Assembly (NCBI GenBank): GCA_964495465.1
Contig: CAZBWE010000001.1
Location: forward strand, 4,333 to 68,332
Direction: 5' to 3'
Source of the DNA: CAZBWE01 sp964495465
GTDB lineage: Bacteria; Planctomycetota; Phycisphaerae; Sedimentisphaerales; Anaerobacaceae
DNA length: 64,000 bases
The notes under the pieces are model-generated. The model saw only the letters and a program-made list of their open reading frames with translations. It did no database searches and was not told the DNA's origin. The position numbers and the translations under genes were made by a program. Below are positions 44,203-54,541 of this stretch, one piece after another; the first letter of the stretch is position 1, and each line of letters starts with the position of its first letter.

Positions 44203-47200
44203 TTACCCTCTTGCATCAGTAGATTTAAAACCTTCAAACACACTATACAGAGTAGGCATCAGGACCAATGTAATAATTGTACCTACCAACAAACCACCAA
44301 TTACCGTTATCGCAAATGGCACCCAGATTTCAGACCCCTCGCCTCTCGAGAGCGCCAGAGGTATCATCGCCAGAATCGTTGTAACGGTAGTGCATATCAC
44401 AGGTCGCATTCTGCTGCGTCCCCCTTCCATTATTGCCGAATAAACACTAAGACCACGGCGGCGGAGTATGCCTATAAAACTAATAAGAACAATCCCGTCA
44501 TTTACAACAATACCAACCATCATAATCAGCGCCAGAAAGCTAACCACACTCATCGCCTGTCCCGTCAGAGCCAATGCAACAATCGCCCCCACAATACCAA
44601 ACGGAATGGAGAGAAATATAATAAAGGGATCACGCAGAGATTCGAACTGCGAAGCCATCACCATATACACCAATCCCATTCCCAAACCTACGGCTATGAC
44701 CAACAGCTGGAATGCTTCTGTCCTTTCTTTCTCTGCACCGGCAAATTTATAACTGAAACCCGGCGGCGCAGGGATACTATCAAGGACTTTTCTAACATCC
44801 TTTACAACCGAGCCGAGGTCTCTGCCGATAATTTCGCCGGAAACGGTAATATATCGTGCCTGGTCTTTTCTTTCTATCTTCGTCGGCCCCACACCTTGCT
44901 CGATTGTAGCAATATTTGCCAAGCTGACCTGAGCACCTGTGGGCAAACTGATAAATACGTCTCGCAAATCTTCTATTCTGTCACGGTCCTTCTCCTGGAG
45001 CCGAACTTCTATATCATATTCATCACCGCCCTCGCGATACCTCGTTGCGGTGCTACCTGCAAAAAACGTCTCTATCGTTTTGCCGATTGTTTTCACATCA
45101 AGTCCAAGCATAGATGCCTTTTCGCGGTCAACGATAACCTTAACCTCCGGTTTTTCTTCTTTTCTGCTGATTTCGACATCCTGCACACCATCAATGCTCT
45201 CCATTGCAGTTTTAACAGAATCTGCATATTGCCGGGCCAAATCCATATCGTGGCCATAAAGTTCGACAGACAAACCGCCACCGCTACCGAACATCATCGC
45301 TTCAAGCGGGTCCTCCGCACTATAACGAATTGTTACTCCCGGTATGTCACTCGTGATTTTACGAAGCCGTTTTATAAGGTCATTTGGTGAAACATCGCGC
45401 TGTGTTTTTGGTTTCAAGCTGATAAACATGATACCCTTGTAGCTTTCCTCCTCCGTGGCAAATTGTCCACCGCCAGCACCACCATAAACACCCCAGCGGA
45501 TAAAGCTATCGCGCCTTTCAGGGACGCTATCTTCTGCTATTTTTTGTAGTTGGTAGGCAACGGCACCGGTACGTTCATAGCGTGTGCCGATTGGTAACTC
45601 ATAATTCGCTACCAGACGATTCTGGTCTTGTTCGGGGAAAAATTCGGTGCCGATAAATCCAACAAGACCAATGCTCCAAACAAACAAAAGTATACAGGAA
45701 ATAAAAACCGTTTTTCGATTATTCAGCGACCAGTTCAGGAACTTCACATACAGGTCTTCTGTTTTATTTAAAACCTTCTCTCCCAAATTGTAAAAAGAGT
45801 CCAGTATGGATTTTGGTGAATTTGCATCACGCACAATCAAGATTTTTGAACACGCCATAGGCACAAGCATAAGGGCGGTAAACAGCGAAGCCACCAGGGC
45901 CATTACAACAATAGCTGCAAACTGTCCGAATATAATCGCAGCTATTCCACCAACAAATATAATCGGCGCAAAAATTGAAATGGTCGTCAGAGTAGAAGCA
46001 ATAACGGCAACACCTACTTCATTTGCTCCGAGAATTGCACCCTCTTTTGGCCTTTGGCCCTTGGTGCGATGACGATTGATATTATCAATAATAACAATGG
46101 CATTATCCACGACGAGACCAACGGCAATCGCCAGACTAGCCAAGGAAGTTTCATTAATTGTGTAATCGGCCAAGTACATCAGCAGAAATGTAATGATAAG
46201 TGATGTTGGAATCGCAAGTGCAACAATAATACTGGCTCGAAGGTCCCGCAGGAAAAAAAGAAGCACAATAAAGACAAAGAAAGCAGCCCATAAAACCGTA
46301 TTACGCAAATTACCCACCGAAGCCAATATAAACTCGGAATTATCCATTACCATCTTTAGCTCAACATCGGGCGGTAAATTCTTCTTTATTTCCTCGAGTT
46401 TTTCCCTGACCGCCCGCGCAACTGCAACTGTGTTTTCTCCGCTTTGCTTCTGGACAAATATAGCCATTGCCTTTTTGCCGTTCATTCGGACCTCATAGGT
46501 CCGCTCTTTGAAGAAATCTCTCACATCGGCAACATCTTTCAGTTTTATGGGTATATCGTTACGCCGGGCAATGACAACTTCGGCAACCTCCTGAGGGCTT
46601 GAAAATTCTTCAGGCGTACGCAACAGATAGTCCTTGTAACCGGTCTTTATGTTACCGCCGGGAGTACTGATGTTTTGAGCGGCAAGAGCTGAATTTACCT
46701 GTGCAGCCGATAAATTCAAAGCGGCGAGCTTGTCGCGGTCGATATCAACTCGAATCTGCCGTTCCAATCCTCCCCGAGGTGTTACTGAAGCAACACCCTC
46801 AACACGCTTAAGAGGGTCAATTATCTCATCATCAACTATTTTCTCTAAATCGGGATAGCTGTCATCAGCGGTAATTGCGATAATTGCAATCGGTATCATT
46901 GCAATATCAAACTTAAAAATAACAGGATTGTCGGCATCATCAGGTAATATATCCCTAATCAGGTCTATCTTTTCGCGCACATCGTTAATACTTTCATCTA
47001 TCTTTTCACCCCAATCAAATCTCAAAGTCACGGAGGATATGCCTTCTTTGGAGATTGAAATTACCTCATCAACGCCTGATATGGTGCTGAGGGTGTCTTC
47101 CATCGGCTCAGTTATCAGCGTCTCTATTTCTTCGGGTCCTGCTCCCTGATAAGCAGTCAGGACGGAAACAGCCGGTATCTCCATCTCCGGCATCAAGTCC

Positions 47201-47301
47201 AATCCCAGCATCGACAAAGACACAAGCCCCAGAACCACCATTATTATAAATATCATGGCGGTAGTAACAGGTCTGTTTACAGAAAATTGCGCAAGCTTCA
47301 T
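44203..47301 (-). CDS. RND-family efflux pump, inner membrane subunit
   Basis: A 1032-residue proton-driven antiporter of the AcrB/MdtB type. It opens MKLAQFSVNRPVTTAMIFII, and shows the porter domain motif GAGPEEIETLITEPME, the central helix AIAVGLVVDNAIVIIDNI with the proton-relay Asp, and a second half with PFGIVGAIVALALTGQAMSV and MVGIVVNDGIVLISFI. Length and twelve helices are normal. The operon gives adaptor, outer membrane channel and regulator, so this is a tripartite pump. Substrates are probably hydrophobic drugs or metabolites but cannot be read from sequence. Confidence 0.96.
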   Translation of the reverse strand: MKLAQFSVNRPVTTAMIFIIMVVLGLVSLSMLGLDLMPEMEIPAVSVLTAYQGAGPEEIETLITEPMEDTLSTISGVDEVISISKEGISSVTLRFDWGEKIDESINDVREKIDLIRDILPDDADNPVIFKFDIAMIPIAIIAITADDSYPDLEKIVDDEIIDPLKRVEGVASVTPRGGLERQIRVDIDRDKLAALNLSAAQVNSALAAQNISTPGGNIKTGYKDYLLRTPEEFSSPQEVAEVVIARRNDIPIKLKDVADVRDFFKERTYEVRMNGKKAMAIFVQKQSGENTVAVARAVREKLEEIKKNLPPDVELKMVMDNSEFILASVGNLRNTVLWAAFFVFIVLLFFLRDLRASIIVALAIPTSLIITFLLMYLADYTINETSLASLAIAVGLVVDNAIVIIDNINRHRTKGQRPKEGAILGANEVGVAVIASTLTTISIFAPIIFVGGIAAIIFGQFAAIVVMALVASLFTALMLVPMACSKILIVRDANSPKSILDSFYNLGEKVLNKTEDLYVKFLNWSLNNRKTVFISCILLFVWSIGLVGFIGTEFFPEQDQNRLVANYELPIGTRYERTGAVAYQLQKIAEDSVPERRDSFIRWGVYGGAGGGQFATEEESYKGIMFISLKPKTQRDVSPNDLIKRLRKITSDIPGVTIRYSAEDPLEAMMFGSGGGLSVELYGHDMDLARQYADSVKTAMESIDGVQDVEISRKEEKPEVKVIVDREKASMLGLDVKTIGKTIETFFAGSTATRYREGGDEYDIEVRLQEKDRDRIEDLRDVFISLPTGAQVSLANIATIEQGVGPTKIERKDQARYITVSGEIIGRDLGSVVKDVRKVLDSIPAPPGFSYKFAGAEKERTEAFQLLVIAVGLGMGLVYMVMASQFESLRDPFIIFLSIPFGIVGAIVALALTGQAMSVVSFLALIMMVGIVVNDGIVLISFIGILRRRGLSVYSAIMEGGRSRMRPVICTTVTTILAMIPLALSRGEGSEIWVPFAITVIGGLLVGTIITLVLMPTLYSVFEGFKSTDARG

Positions 47302-47348
47302 TCTATCGTTTACCTTCTTTAGTTTTTACCCCGTTAGATAAATTATTA

Positions 47349-48500
47349 CTAACGGGGCGAACCAACACCGATTTCTTCCAACTTCACAACCTCGACTTTA
47401 ATCCCGTCGATGAGATAATTCATCCCGTTAACTACAAGTTTTTCTCCCTGTTTTAAGCCATCAGCTATCTCATATACGTCTGCCTGTTTTATTCCAAGTT
47501 TGACAAAACGCTTACGGGCGATTCCATCCTCCACGACGTAAACATAAGGTTCGTCTATTCTGCCGCCAAGAACAACATCCCGAGGAATAATAACCACATC
47601 ATCTTTACGCTGTACGACCAAGGTAACCCTGGCAAACATACCGGGTTTCAGCAGCAATTCGTCATTGTTCATACGAATCTCAACCTGTATTGTGTGCGTC
47701 TGCTCATCAAGAGCAGGATAGACTGAGTACACTTCAGCATCGAAGACCCTGTCTCCAAACGCATCAACCTTGATTCTCGCAGGCGTTCCAACGTCAATTT
47801 CCTCCCCATATCTTTCTGCAACAGCAACAATCGCCTTGACAGTTTTCATATCGGCTATCGTAACAATCCTTTCTCCGGCGTTAATCAGATTACCCTGGTC
47901 GATATGCTTTGCTGTAACGATGCCATCAATGGGAGCAACAATGGTTGATTCCCGCAGATTTATTTTAGCAAGCTCCAGATTCGCCCTGGACAGATTAAGC
48001 CTTGCTGCTGCCAGCTCTGCAGTGGTTACAGCCTTGTCTTTACTCTGCTCCGTAGCTGAGCCGCCTTCAAATAACCTAATCATACGCTTTTTTTCGCGCT
48101 CTGCATCGGCTAACTCAACCTCTCTGGCCTGTAAATCCGCCTTCGCCGCTTCCACTTGAGCCAGATAAGTATCATGGTCGATAACAGCAATCTGCCGGCC
48201 TTTTGTGACGGCCAGTCCTTCTTCAACAGCAACTGTATCACCACTATCCAGAATAACCTGTAAAGATTCAATTCTTCCAGGCACCTTCGATGTAACATCC
48301 ACAATTTTGTCTGCCTTTATCCAGCCGGTTACCTCTATCGTCTCTTCTATCGAGCCGGTGCTGACAAGCTCAACCTCAACCGGAACTACTTTTTCCTGCT
48401 CCGAACTTTCGCCGGATTTATAAAAATAAACAAACCAAAAAGTAACAGATATCAAGACTAACGCTGCTATCCAATATGTAACTTTTCTACCTGCTTTCAT
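47349..48500 (-). CDS. RND periplasmic adaptor (membrane fusion protein)
   Basis: A 383-residue HlyD/AcrA-type adaptor. It has an N-terminal anchor helix (about 8-27), a lipoyl half (ETIEVTGWIKADKIVDVTSK, GRIESLQVILDSGDTV), a coiled-coil hairpin (about 110-180, QVEAAKADLQAREVELADAE) and the beta-barrel part (GIVTAKHIDQGNLINAGERI, KPGMFARVTLVVQRKDDVVI). It links the pump to the TolC-like channel. The start overlaps the end of the TolC-like gene by 14 bp, and the pump follows 47 bp later. Confidence 0.95.
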   Translation of the reverse strand: MKAGRKVTYWIAALVLISVTFWFVYFYKSGESSEQEKVVPVEVELVSTGSIEETIEVTGWIKADKIVDVTSKVPGRIESLQVILDSGDTVAVEEGLAVTKGRQIAVIDHDTYLAQVEAAKADLQAREVELADAEREKKRMIRLFEGGSATEQSKDKAVTTAELAAARLNLSRANLELAKINLRESTIVAPIDGIVTAKHIDQGNLINAGERIVTIADMKTVKAIVAVAERYGEEIDVGTPARIKVDAFGDRVFDAEVYSVYPALDEQTHTIQVEIRMNNDELLLKPGMFARVTLVVQRKDDVVIIPRDVVLGGRIDEPYVYVVEDGIARKRFVKLGIKQADVYEIADGLKQGEKLVVNGMNYLIDGIKVEVVKLEEIGVGSPR

Positions 48501-50019
48501 TTTGGTCTATCTCACTTTCGTTTATAAAAGTTGCTGAAGCTGTTTCTTTCGCAGTTTCTGACTTATTATTCTCAATTTTGCCGTCGGAGACATCTGCTTC
48601 AAATGAAGTCAGCGTTCCCATTGCTTTGTGCAAATCCAACTTGGCAACGATGTGCGAATATATGGCCTGGTAATAGTTCGCACTGGCAGTCGTCAAGGCG
48701 GCCTGAGCATCTATCATCTCAACCTGAGTGTTTGTACCCTCTCTGTAACCTACTTCGGCAAGCCGCAATCCTTCTTCAGCCCTGGCAAGATTTAATCGCT
48801 GTGATTCGACAAACTCCCTGGCATCCTGAATACTCAATAAGGCACTGGTCAATTCAAATAAGGCGGTCTCTTCAGTATCAATCAAATCTATTTGCGCCTG
48901 CCTGACTCGTGCTTTCTGCTGAATAACCTCACCCTCGCGAGACAGCCCGTCAAATATAGGCATTGAGGCCATAACACCAACCTGCCACATATGCCCCCAT
49001 TCAATCTCCATAGAGCTATGCGGGTCAGGTCTTGACCATATATTGTCATAGTATCCACTGACGGTCGGCCAATATCGACTTTGGGCAATTTTAAGCATCT
49101 GTTTCTGATACTTTATATCAAACTCACGGCTAAACAAATCAGGCCGATTGCGAAAAGCAGCCTTAACAGACTCATCCATCGTCATCTTAGAGGGAAGATA
49201 AACCAGCTCATCCGAGAGAACGAACTCACTATCCTGAGAAACACCCATTACCTTAATCAACTGTGCCTTTGCCAGATTTATGGCATTTTTGTTCTGTATG
49301 AACTCTGCCTGGAAGTTCGAAAGCTCCACTTCAGCTCGCAGAACATCGAAATCAGAAGCTACTCCCCCCTGCCGTTTCTGTTTTACATCATCAAGATGCG
49401 CCTTGGCAGAACGGACGGCATCAGCGCTAATCTGAAGCAGATGCTGGTTAAGCAGAACATCATAATAAGAATGAGATGCGGAATAAATTACATCCTGCAC
49501 CGCCGCCCGAACAGTCTGGTCAGCAAGCAAAGAAAACAATTTGCCAGCCTTTATCGTAGCCGGTATCGAACCACCGGCAAAGAATGGTTGTGTGACCCGC
49601 AGATTAGTGGAATACGTGTGTATGTCGCCCATCGTAATTTTCTCGCCGAAATCGGGAATACTTATGGATGAAACCTCGTCAATCTCCTGCCATTCTCCGG
49701 TAAGGTCCACTTTTGGTAAAATTGCCGAGTATGATTTGTATCGTTCTCCACGGGCAATTTCCTTCTCCTGAATGGTCTGCTGCAAAACCTTGTTATTGAC
49801 CAAAGCCAGCTTTAAGCAGTCCTCTATACCTAAATCGCCACTTACATATATCTGAGAACGTTGCTGATTCTCTTTACGGTTTTTCCACTGTCGATATGCA
49901 GCATCCCTGGACAAACCAACATCCTGATAAAGTCGCTCACTGCTGCCGCAGCCGGCCTGCAACAATGCTGCAATCACAGCCCAGCCAAAACAAATAACTT
50001 TTTTCTTCATCAAAGTCAT
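48487..50019 (-). CDS. TolC/OprM-like outer membrane efflux lipoprotein
   Basis: A 510-residue outer membrane factor with a lipoprotein signal (ALLQAGCGSSERL, Cys about 23), as in OprM. Two OEP repeats follow: LALVNNKVLQQTIQEKEIAR with LFSLLADQTVRAAVQDVIYS, and AAFRNRPDLFSREFDIKYQK with GYREGTNTQVEMIDAQAALT. It forms the outer membrane tunnel for the RND pump. The acidic C-terminal tail (SDGKIENNKSETAKETASAT) is extra. An internal ATG at 50010 is also possible as start. It lies 71 bp after the regulator gene. Confidence 0.94.
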   Translation of the reverse strand: MTLMKKKVICFGWAVIAALLQAGCGSSERLYQDVGLSRDAAYRQWKNRKENQQRSQIYVSGDLGIEDCLKLALVNNKVLQQTIQEKEIARGERYKSYSAILPKVDLTGEWQEIDEVSSISIPDFGEKITMGDIHTYSTNLRVTQPFFAGGSIPATIKAGKLFSLLADQTVRAAVQDVIYSASHSYYDVLLNQHLLQISADAVRSAKAHLDDVKQKRQGGVASDFDVLRAEVELSNFQAEFIQNKNAINLAKAQLIKVMGVSQDSEFVLSDELVYLPSKMTMDESVKAAFRNRPDLFSREFDIKYQKQMLKIAQSRYWPTVSGYYDNIWSRPDPHSSMEIEWGHMWQVGVMASMPIFDGLSREGEVIQQKARVRQAQIDLIDTEETALFELTSALLSIQDAREFVESQRLNLARAEEGLRLAEVGYREGTNTQVEMIDAQAALTTASANYYQAIYSHIVAKLDLHKAMGTLTSFEADVSDGKIENNKSETAKETASATFINESEIDQNESR

Positions 50020-50090
50020 ACCCGGTACACGTTAATACACACAAGCTATAAGGACACAATTAACCATTTTAATCATCTGCTTTAACACTG

Positions 50091-50756
50091 TCATTTTTCC
50101 TCGGCATAAGTCCGAATCCCGGCAGCAGAGAATTTGACAATGTGATTAACTGCTTCATCAAGGCCAAATCCCGGCAATTGTATAGGGTAACTCTGGTCAA
50201 ACAAAGTTTGCACACGGATTAGATGCACTAACTGGCCGATGATAGAAAACAAAAGGAAAGGAACTTTTGATTTGTCTAAACCTGGAAAGATTTTCGCCAA
50301 AGAATTCTGCATAGCATTGAAAGTAGGTATAATTACTTCTTCAAGAAACATATTTTTAGGCAGGTGCGGTTCTACCATTTCATAGTCCATAAGCTTGATG
50401 AGCTGATAGGCCTTTCTTTTATCCTTAATCGGTTCGATAAAAGCCGTAGCGAAAGACCTTATCAAATCCTCCAAATAAGTTTCTTTAGCATTTTCCAACG
50501 TCATCCTTTCGATACTGCTCATGATTCTTTCTCGCGTACTTAGCAGATGGTGTCTCCAAACTTCGATATATAGTTTATCTTTACCGCCGAAATAGTAATT
50601 CACCGCTGCAAGGTTGCAGCCTGCTTCCGCAGCAATTTTGCGGACACTTGTGTCATTAAAACCATGTTCGCAGAAAAGCTCTTCTGCTGCGTCAAGCAGC
50701 CGCTTTTGAACCGGCCTATCTAAACAAAGGGCTGGATTATTACTTGAAAGTTCCAT
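50091..50756 (-). CDS. TetR-family regulator, CecR-like
   Basis: The start is ATG 50756 (MELSSNNPALCLDRPVQKRL), preceded by AGGGG; the frame extends upstream to 50900 but that part is the promoter. The 221-residue protein has the TetR helix-turn-helix (DTSVRKIAAEAGCNLAAVNY, YFGGKDKLY; about 28-60). The C-terminal domain (HLPKNMFLEEVIIPTFNAMQ, FSIIGQLVHLIRVQ) resembles that of CecR/YbiH (DUF1956). It is the first gene of the efflux operon and most likely represses it until a ligand binds. Confidence 0.9.
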   Translation of the reverse strand: MELSSNNPALCLDRPVQKRLLDAAEELFCEHGFNDTSVRKIAAEAGCNLAAVNYYFGGKDKLYIEVWRHHLLSTRERIMSSIERMTLENAKETYLEDLIRSFATAFIEPIKDKRKAYQLIKLMDYEMVEPHLPKNMFLEEVIIPTFNAMQNSLAKIFPGLDKSKVPFLLFSIIGQLVHLIRVQTLFDQSYPIQLPGFGLDEAVNHIVKFSAAGIRTYAEEK

Positions 50757-50788
50757 ATTTAGACCCCTAAACAGTCGTTTCATACTAT

Positions 50789-50818
50789 AGTTTAAAACAC
50801 TTGTTTGAAAAGTCAAGT
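50789..50818 (-). promoter_or_regulatory. Promoter and possible operator of the efflux operon
   Basis: On the minus strand TTGACT (50816-50811) and TAAACT (50794-50789) are spaced by 16 bases. ACTTG (50799-50803) and CAAGT (50814-50818) form an inverted repeat with a 10-base centre that covers the -35 and spacer, a fitting site for TetR autorepression. The arms are short, so the operator is tentative. Confidence 0.45.
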
Positions 50819-51231
50819 CTTTTTCTAATTTTTTTAAAATTAAAGTGTATTCATAGCATAACCGTCTGATATAAATAAACTTATGCACTTTCCGCCTCAT
50901 AAAAACGGTTAAAACTGTAAGTAAATATCAAAAACCGTATAAAACATAATAAAGATATATAGATAATTCTATTCAAACTGCTTATAGAAAATAGGAGTAA
51001 AGAATCTCAACGAAACTATATCATTTCAGTTAACCCCCGGCTCTTAAAAAAGCCTTAAGATTTTATCACTTGGCCTCATCAGTTCACTTATAGGACGAAC
51101 AAGTAATTGCCTCCTATAATATTACCTCCTGCCCTGCTCTTACAGCAATTATCAACTATAAGCCCAGTTTATTAATGGCGATACGATATAATCTCGATAA
51201 TCTAACAGACATAAAAGAAACCATAATCTAC
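50819..51231. other. 413-bp intergenic stretch, nothing recognised
   Basis: This AT-rich DNA lies between the efflux operon and the beta-helix gene promoter. I see no gene, no strong hairpin and no repeat in it. Confidence 0.4.
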
Positions 51232-51260
51232 TTGACAAAAGCAGATAAATAAGGTAAATT
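51232..51260 (+). promoter_or_regulatory. Promoter of the beta-helix protein gene
   Basis: A perfect -35 TTGACA (51232-51237) and TAAATT (51255-51260) are spaced by 17 bases. The start codon is about 175 bases further, so the transcript has a long leader. Confidence 0.65.
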
Positions 51261-51439
51261 ATTAAAAAAGGAGAGCGGTGTGAAACACACTATGGGTTGG
51301 GTAAAATCCCTTGTTTTGAGGGCCTCGAAGAGGAGAGTGTTATAAACAGTGCAATCCTTAAGGGATTTATTTATACATTCTTGTCTTCGTCCATAAGTTC
51401 TTTCCTCAACCGCTCCAGTTAACAAGCATTCTATTATTT
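51261..51439 (+). other. Long leader of the beta-helix gene with several hairpins
   Basis: The leader can form GTGTG-AAA-CACAC (about 51279-51291), a GGG/CCC helix in GGGTTGGGTAAAATCCC, CCTC-GAA-GAGG (about 51323-51333) and AATCC/GGATT near 51353. It is similar in plan, but not in sequence, to the leader of the two PEP-CTERM genes. It does not match any riboswitch I know. No clear Shine-Dalgarno site is seen before the ATG at 51440. Confidence 0.4.
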
Positions 51440-54400
51440 ATGCAAGAATACATTTGTAAAAAGAGAACCGTAACAAGCAGGAAAAGAAATACAAGTTTTT
51501 GGCCTGTAATATTAATTTTGTTATCAATCATGGTAGGGACGTGTTTTTCGGGGCAAATTTTCGTCGATGCGAATGCTACCGGGAACAATGATGGTTCAAG
51601 CTGGACCAACGCCTACAATAGTTTAAAGGATGCCCTGACTGCCGCCTCAAGTGGCGATGAAGTCCTGGTAGCCAAAGGCACTTACAAACCTGACCAAGGC
51701 AAGTCGATTACACCCGGTGACCGCGGGGCGACATTTCAACTGATTAACGGAGTAACAATTAAAGGTGGCTACGCCAGCTCCGGTGAATCAAATTCCAATG
51801 CTCGGGACATCAATAACAACAAGACCATCCTGAGCGGCGACCTGAGCGGCGACGATGACCCTAACTACACCAAAAACAACGATAACAGCTACAATGTGGT
51901 AACAGGTATGGGGACGGATAGGACTGCTGTGCTGGATGGCTTTACCATTTCCGGCGGTAAAGCCAGCAGTAACGGCGGCGGAGTTTATAATTACAGAGGC
52001 AGCCCAACATTGATGAATTGCGTGCTTACAGGTAATTCAGCAAACGGTAACGGCGGTGGTATGTATAACGACCAGAGCAATCCGACGCTGGTAAACTGCA
52101 TGTTCATAAAAAACTCGGCAGGCGGAGCAGGCGGTGGAATATACAATTCCACCAGCAGCCCAATACTTACAAACTGCTCATTCAGCGAGAACTCTTCCCT
52201 GAACGGGGGCGGGATATACTGCAAGTACGATAGCAACCCGACACTGACAAACTGCACGTTTATTAACAATTCGGCACGTTATAGTGGAGGGATGGCCAAT
52301 TACTTAAACAGCAATTCAGTGCTGAAAAGCTGTATATTCAGCAATAACTCAGCAGATAACGGCGGCGGAATGCGCAACTATAACAGCAATCCAACACTTA
52401 TCAACTGCACATTCAGTAAAAACACGGCCAAAAACGACGGCGGCGGGATTAACAACCACAGCAGCAAACCGACACTGACAAACTGTATGTTCATAGAGAA
52501 CTCCGCAGAAGGATGGGGAGGCGGTATAAGAAATTATGAGAGCAGCACAAAACTGACCTGCTGCACCTCTATCGGTAATTCGGCAGGCTTAGGCGGTGGT
52601 GGTATATATAATCGCGAAAACAGTAATGCAGAACTAACCAACTGCCTTCTATGGTCAAATAAAGATGGCAGCAGCAATATTGAATCCGCACAGATTGATA
52701 CGTCCGGTAGCACACCGGCTATCAACTACTGCTGCATTCAGGGCTGGACAGACACTTTAGGTGGAACCGGCAACATTAATAAAGACCCGCTGTTTGTGGA
52801 CATAACCAAAGGCGATTACCATTTGCAGCCAACATCGCCCTGTGTTAATGCAGGTGATGCAAAATATGCGGCTGCGGCCGATGAAACAGACATTGATGGT
52901 GAACCAAGGGTGATTAAGAACAGAGTTGACATCGGGGCCGACGAATATAATAACCAACGCCTGGTGCCATCAATATATCCTACTATACAAGCAGCTATAG
53001 ATGTTGCATACCCCGGCGATGCCGTTGTTATCAGCCCGGGCGCTTACACAGGAGCTGGCAACCAGGAAATTGACTTTAAGGGTAAGGCCATTTCTGTAGA
53101 AAGCACTAATCCAACACACCACCACGTTGTTGTTTCAACAATTATCAATTGTGAAAACGAAGGTCGGGCATTCTACATTCACAGCGGTGAAGATGCAAAC
53201 TCAATTGTAAATGGTCTGTCTATTGTAAACGGCAACGCAACAAATGGCGGCGCTGTATATTGCAAAGACAGCAACCCGACGTTGAAAAACTGTATATTCA
53301 CCCACAACACAGCTCAATACAACGGTGGCGCAATGCACAACGAAAACAGCAACCCAACCCTGACAAATTGCACGTTTAGCGAGAATACCTGCGAACATGG
53401 CGGCGGTGGGATACATAACAACAACAGCAATCCAACAATAATCAATTGTCCATTTAAAAACAACTGGGCCAAATACGGCGGGGGCATGCACAATCGTGAC
53501 GACAGCAATCCGATACTCAAACACTGTATGTTCAGCAGAAACTCATCAACAGAAAGCGGGGCCGGGATAAACAACCAAAACAGCAATCCCACGTTAATTA
53601 ACTGTATATTCAGCAACAACTCGACTGACGGCAGCGGAGGCGGTATGTTCAACCAGAGCGGCAACGCAAATCTAGCAAGCTGCAAATTCACCAATAACAC
53701 AGCCAATGATAACGGCGGCGGAATTTACAACTTATACTGCGAAGCAATACTAACAGACTGCAAATTCGACGGCAACCGAGGTGAAAACCACGGTGGCGGA
53801 CTGTTCAACAGCAGCAGCTCAACTTTGGTAAACTGCATATTCAACAATAACTCAGCCGGAAGCGATGGCGGCGGGATGTTCAATCGTGAAGGCAACCCGA
53901 TATTGACAAACTGCATATTTAGTGGAAACCTGAGTAATAACAACGGTGGAGCGATGTTCAATAATAACAGTCCCAACATTACGAATTGCACATTTGGCGA
54001 TAACTTTGCAAAGTCAGGCGGCGGGATTTACAACGACAACTCCAGATTCAATTGCAAACCGACATTCACAAATTGCATCTTTTGGGACAACAAAAACTAC
54101 AGTAAGGATGCCAATTCCACACAAATCTGTGGTGGTTTGCCTACTGTCAGTTACAGCTGTATCCAGAACTCTGGCCCGAACGTATATCCGGGGACCGGCA
54201 ATATTAATGAGAATCCCTGCTTTACTAAACCGGGCTATTGGACTGACCCCAACGACCCAAATGCACAAACCGCATCGGATGACCCAAATGCCGTCTGGGT
54301 TGAGGGCGATTACCACCTGCTGTCACATTCACCCTGCATTGACGCAGGGGACCCGAATTCTGATTATTCGCTGGAACCAGAGCCGAACGGCGGAAGAATC

Positions 54401-54541
54401 AATATAGGCACATATGGAAACACGCGTGAAGCAACATCCAAAAGCGGGACAGCTATCCTGTTTCGAGATATACACAATCCATTTATACTCAACGTATCAG
54501 ATGAACCTCGCCAAATGTTCAGGAACTTTAAACAACCGTAG
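51440..54541 (+). CDS. Large secreted beta-helix (polymorphic repeat) surface protein
   Basis: A 1033-residue exported protein. A basic N-region and hydrophobic core (about 19-37) form the signal, then IFVDANATGNNDGSSWTNAY opens a DUF1565-like cap. Two right-handed parallel beta-helix blocks follow, about 9 rungs (190-415) and about 11 rungs (595-880), built from units of about 24 residues of the form NCTFSENSA-GGGIYN-SNPTL. Each block ends in a GDYHL..SPC.(N/D)AGD cap. Asn ladders and the Cys before each rung are clear. No PEP-CTERM, LPXTG or autotransporter end is seen, so its anchoring is unknown. Likely an adhesin or polysaccharide-binding protein. Confidence 0.88.
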   Translation: MQEYICKKRTVTSRKRNTSFWPVILILLSIMVGTCFSGQIFVDANATGNNDGSSWTNAYNSLKDALTAASSGDEVLVAKGTYKPDQGKSITPGDRGATFQLINGVTIKGGYASSGESNSNARDINNNKTILSGDLSGDDDPNYTKNNDNSYNVVTGMGTDRTAVLDGFTISGGKASSNGGGVYNYRGSPTLMNCVLTGNSANGNGGGMYNDQSNPTLVNCMFIKNSAGGAGGGIYNSTSSPILTNCSFSENSSLNGGGIYCKYDSNPTLTNCTFINNSARYSGGMANYLNSNSVLKSCIFSNNSADNGGGMRNYNSNPTLINCTFSKNTAKNDGGGINNHSSKPTLTNCMFIENSAEGWGGGIRNYESSTKLTCCTSIGNSAGLGGGGIYNRENSNAELTNCLLWSNKDGSSNIESAQIDTSGSTPAINYCCIQGWTDTLGGTGNINKDPLFVDITKGDYHLQPTSPCVNAGDAKYAAAADETDIDGEPRVIKNRVDIGADEYNNQRLVPSIYPTIQAAIDVAYPGDAVVISPGAYTGAGNQEIDFKGKAISVESTNPTHHHVVVSTIINCENEGRAFYIHSGEDANSIVNGLSIVNGNATNGGAVYCKDSNPTLKNCIFTHNTAQYNGGAMHNENSNPTLTNCTFSENTCEHGGGGIHNNNSNPTIINCPFKNNWAKYGGGMHNRDDSNPILKHCMFSRNSSTESGAGINNQNSNPTLINCIFSNNSTDGSGGGMFNQSGNANLASCKFTNNTANDNGGGIYNLYCEAILTDCKFDGNRGENHGGGLFNSSSSTLVNCIFNNNSAGSDGGGMFNREGNPILTNCIFSGNLSNNNGGAMFNNNSPNITNCTFGDNFAKSGGGIYNDNSRFNCKPTFTNCIFWDNKNYSKDANSTQICGGLPTVSYSCIQNSGPNVYPGTGNINENPCFTKPGYWTDPNDPNAQTASDDPNAVWVEGDYHLLSHSPCIDAGDPNSDYSLEPEPNGGRINIGTYGNTREATSKSGTAILFRDIHNPFILNVSDEPRQMFRNFKQP

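Noticed and set aside
51900..54000. Periodic DNA in the beta-helix gene as a CRISPR array
   Set aside because: The period is a protein repeat of about 72 bp in frame with variable units and no constant repeat/spacer pattern; no cas gene is near.
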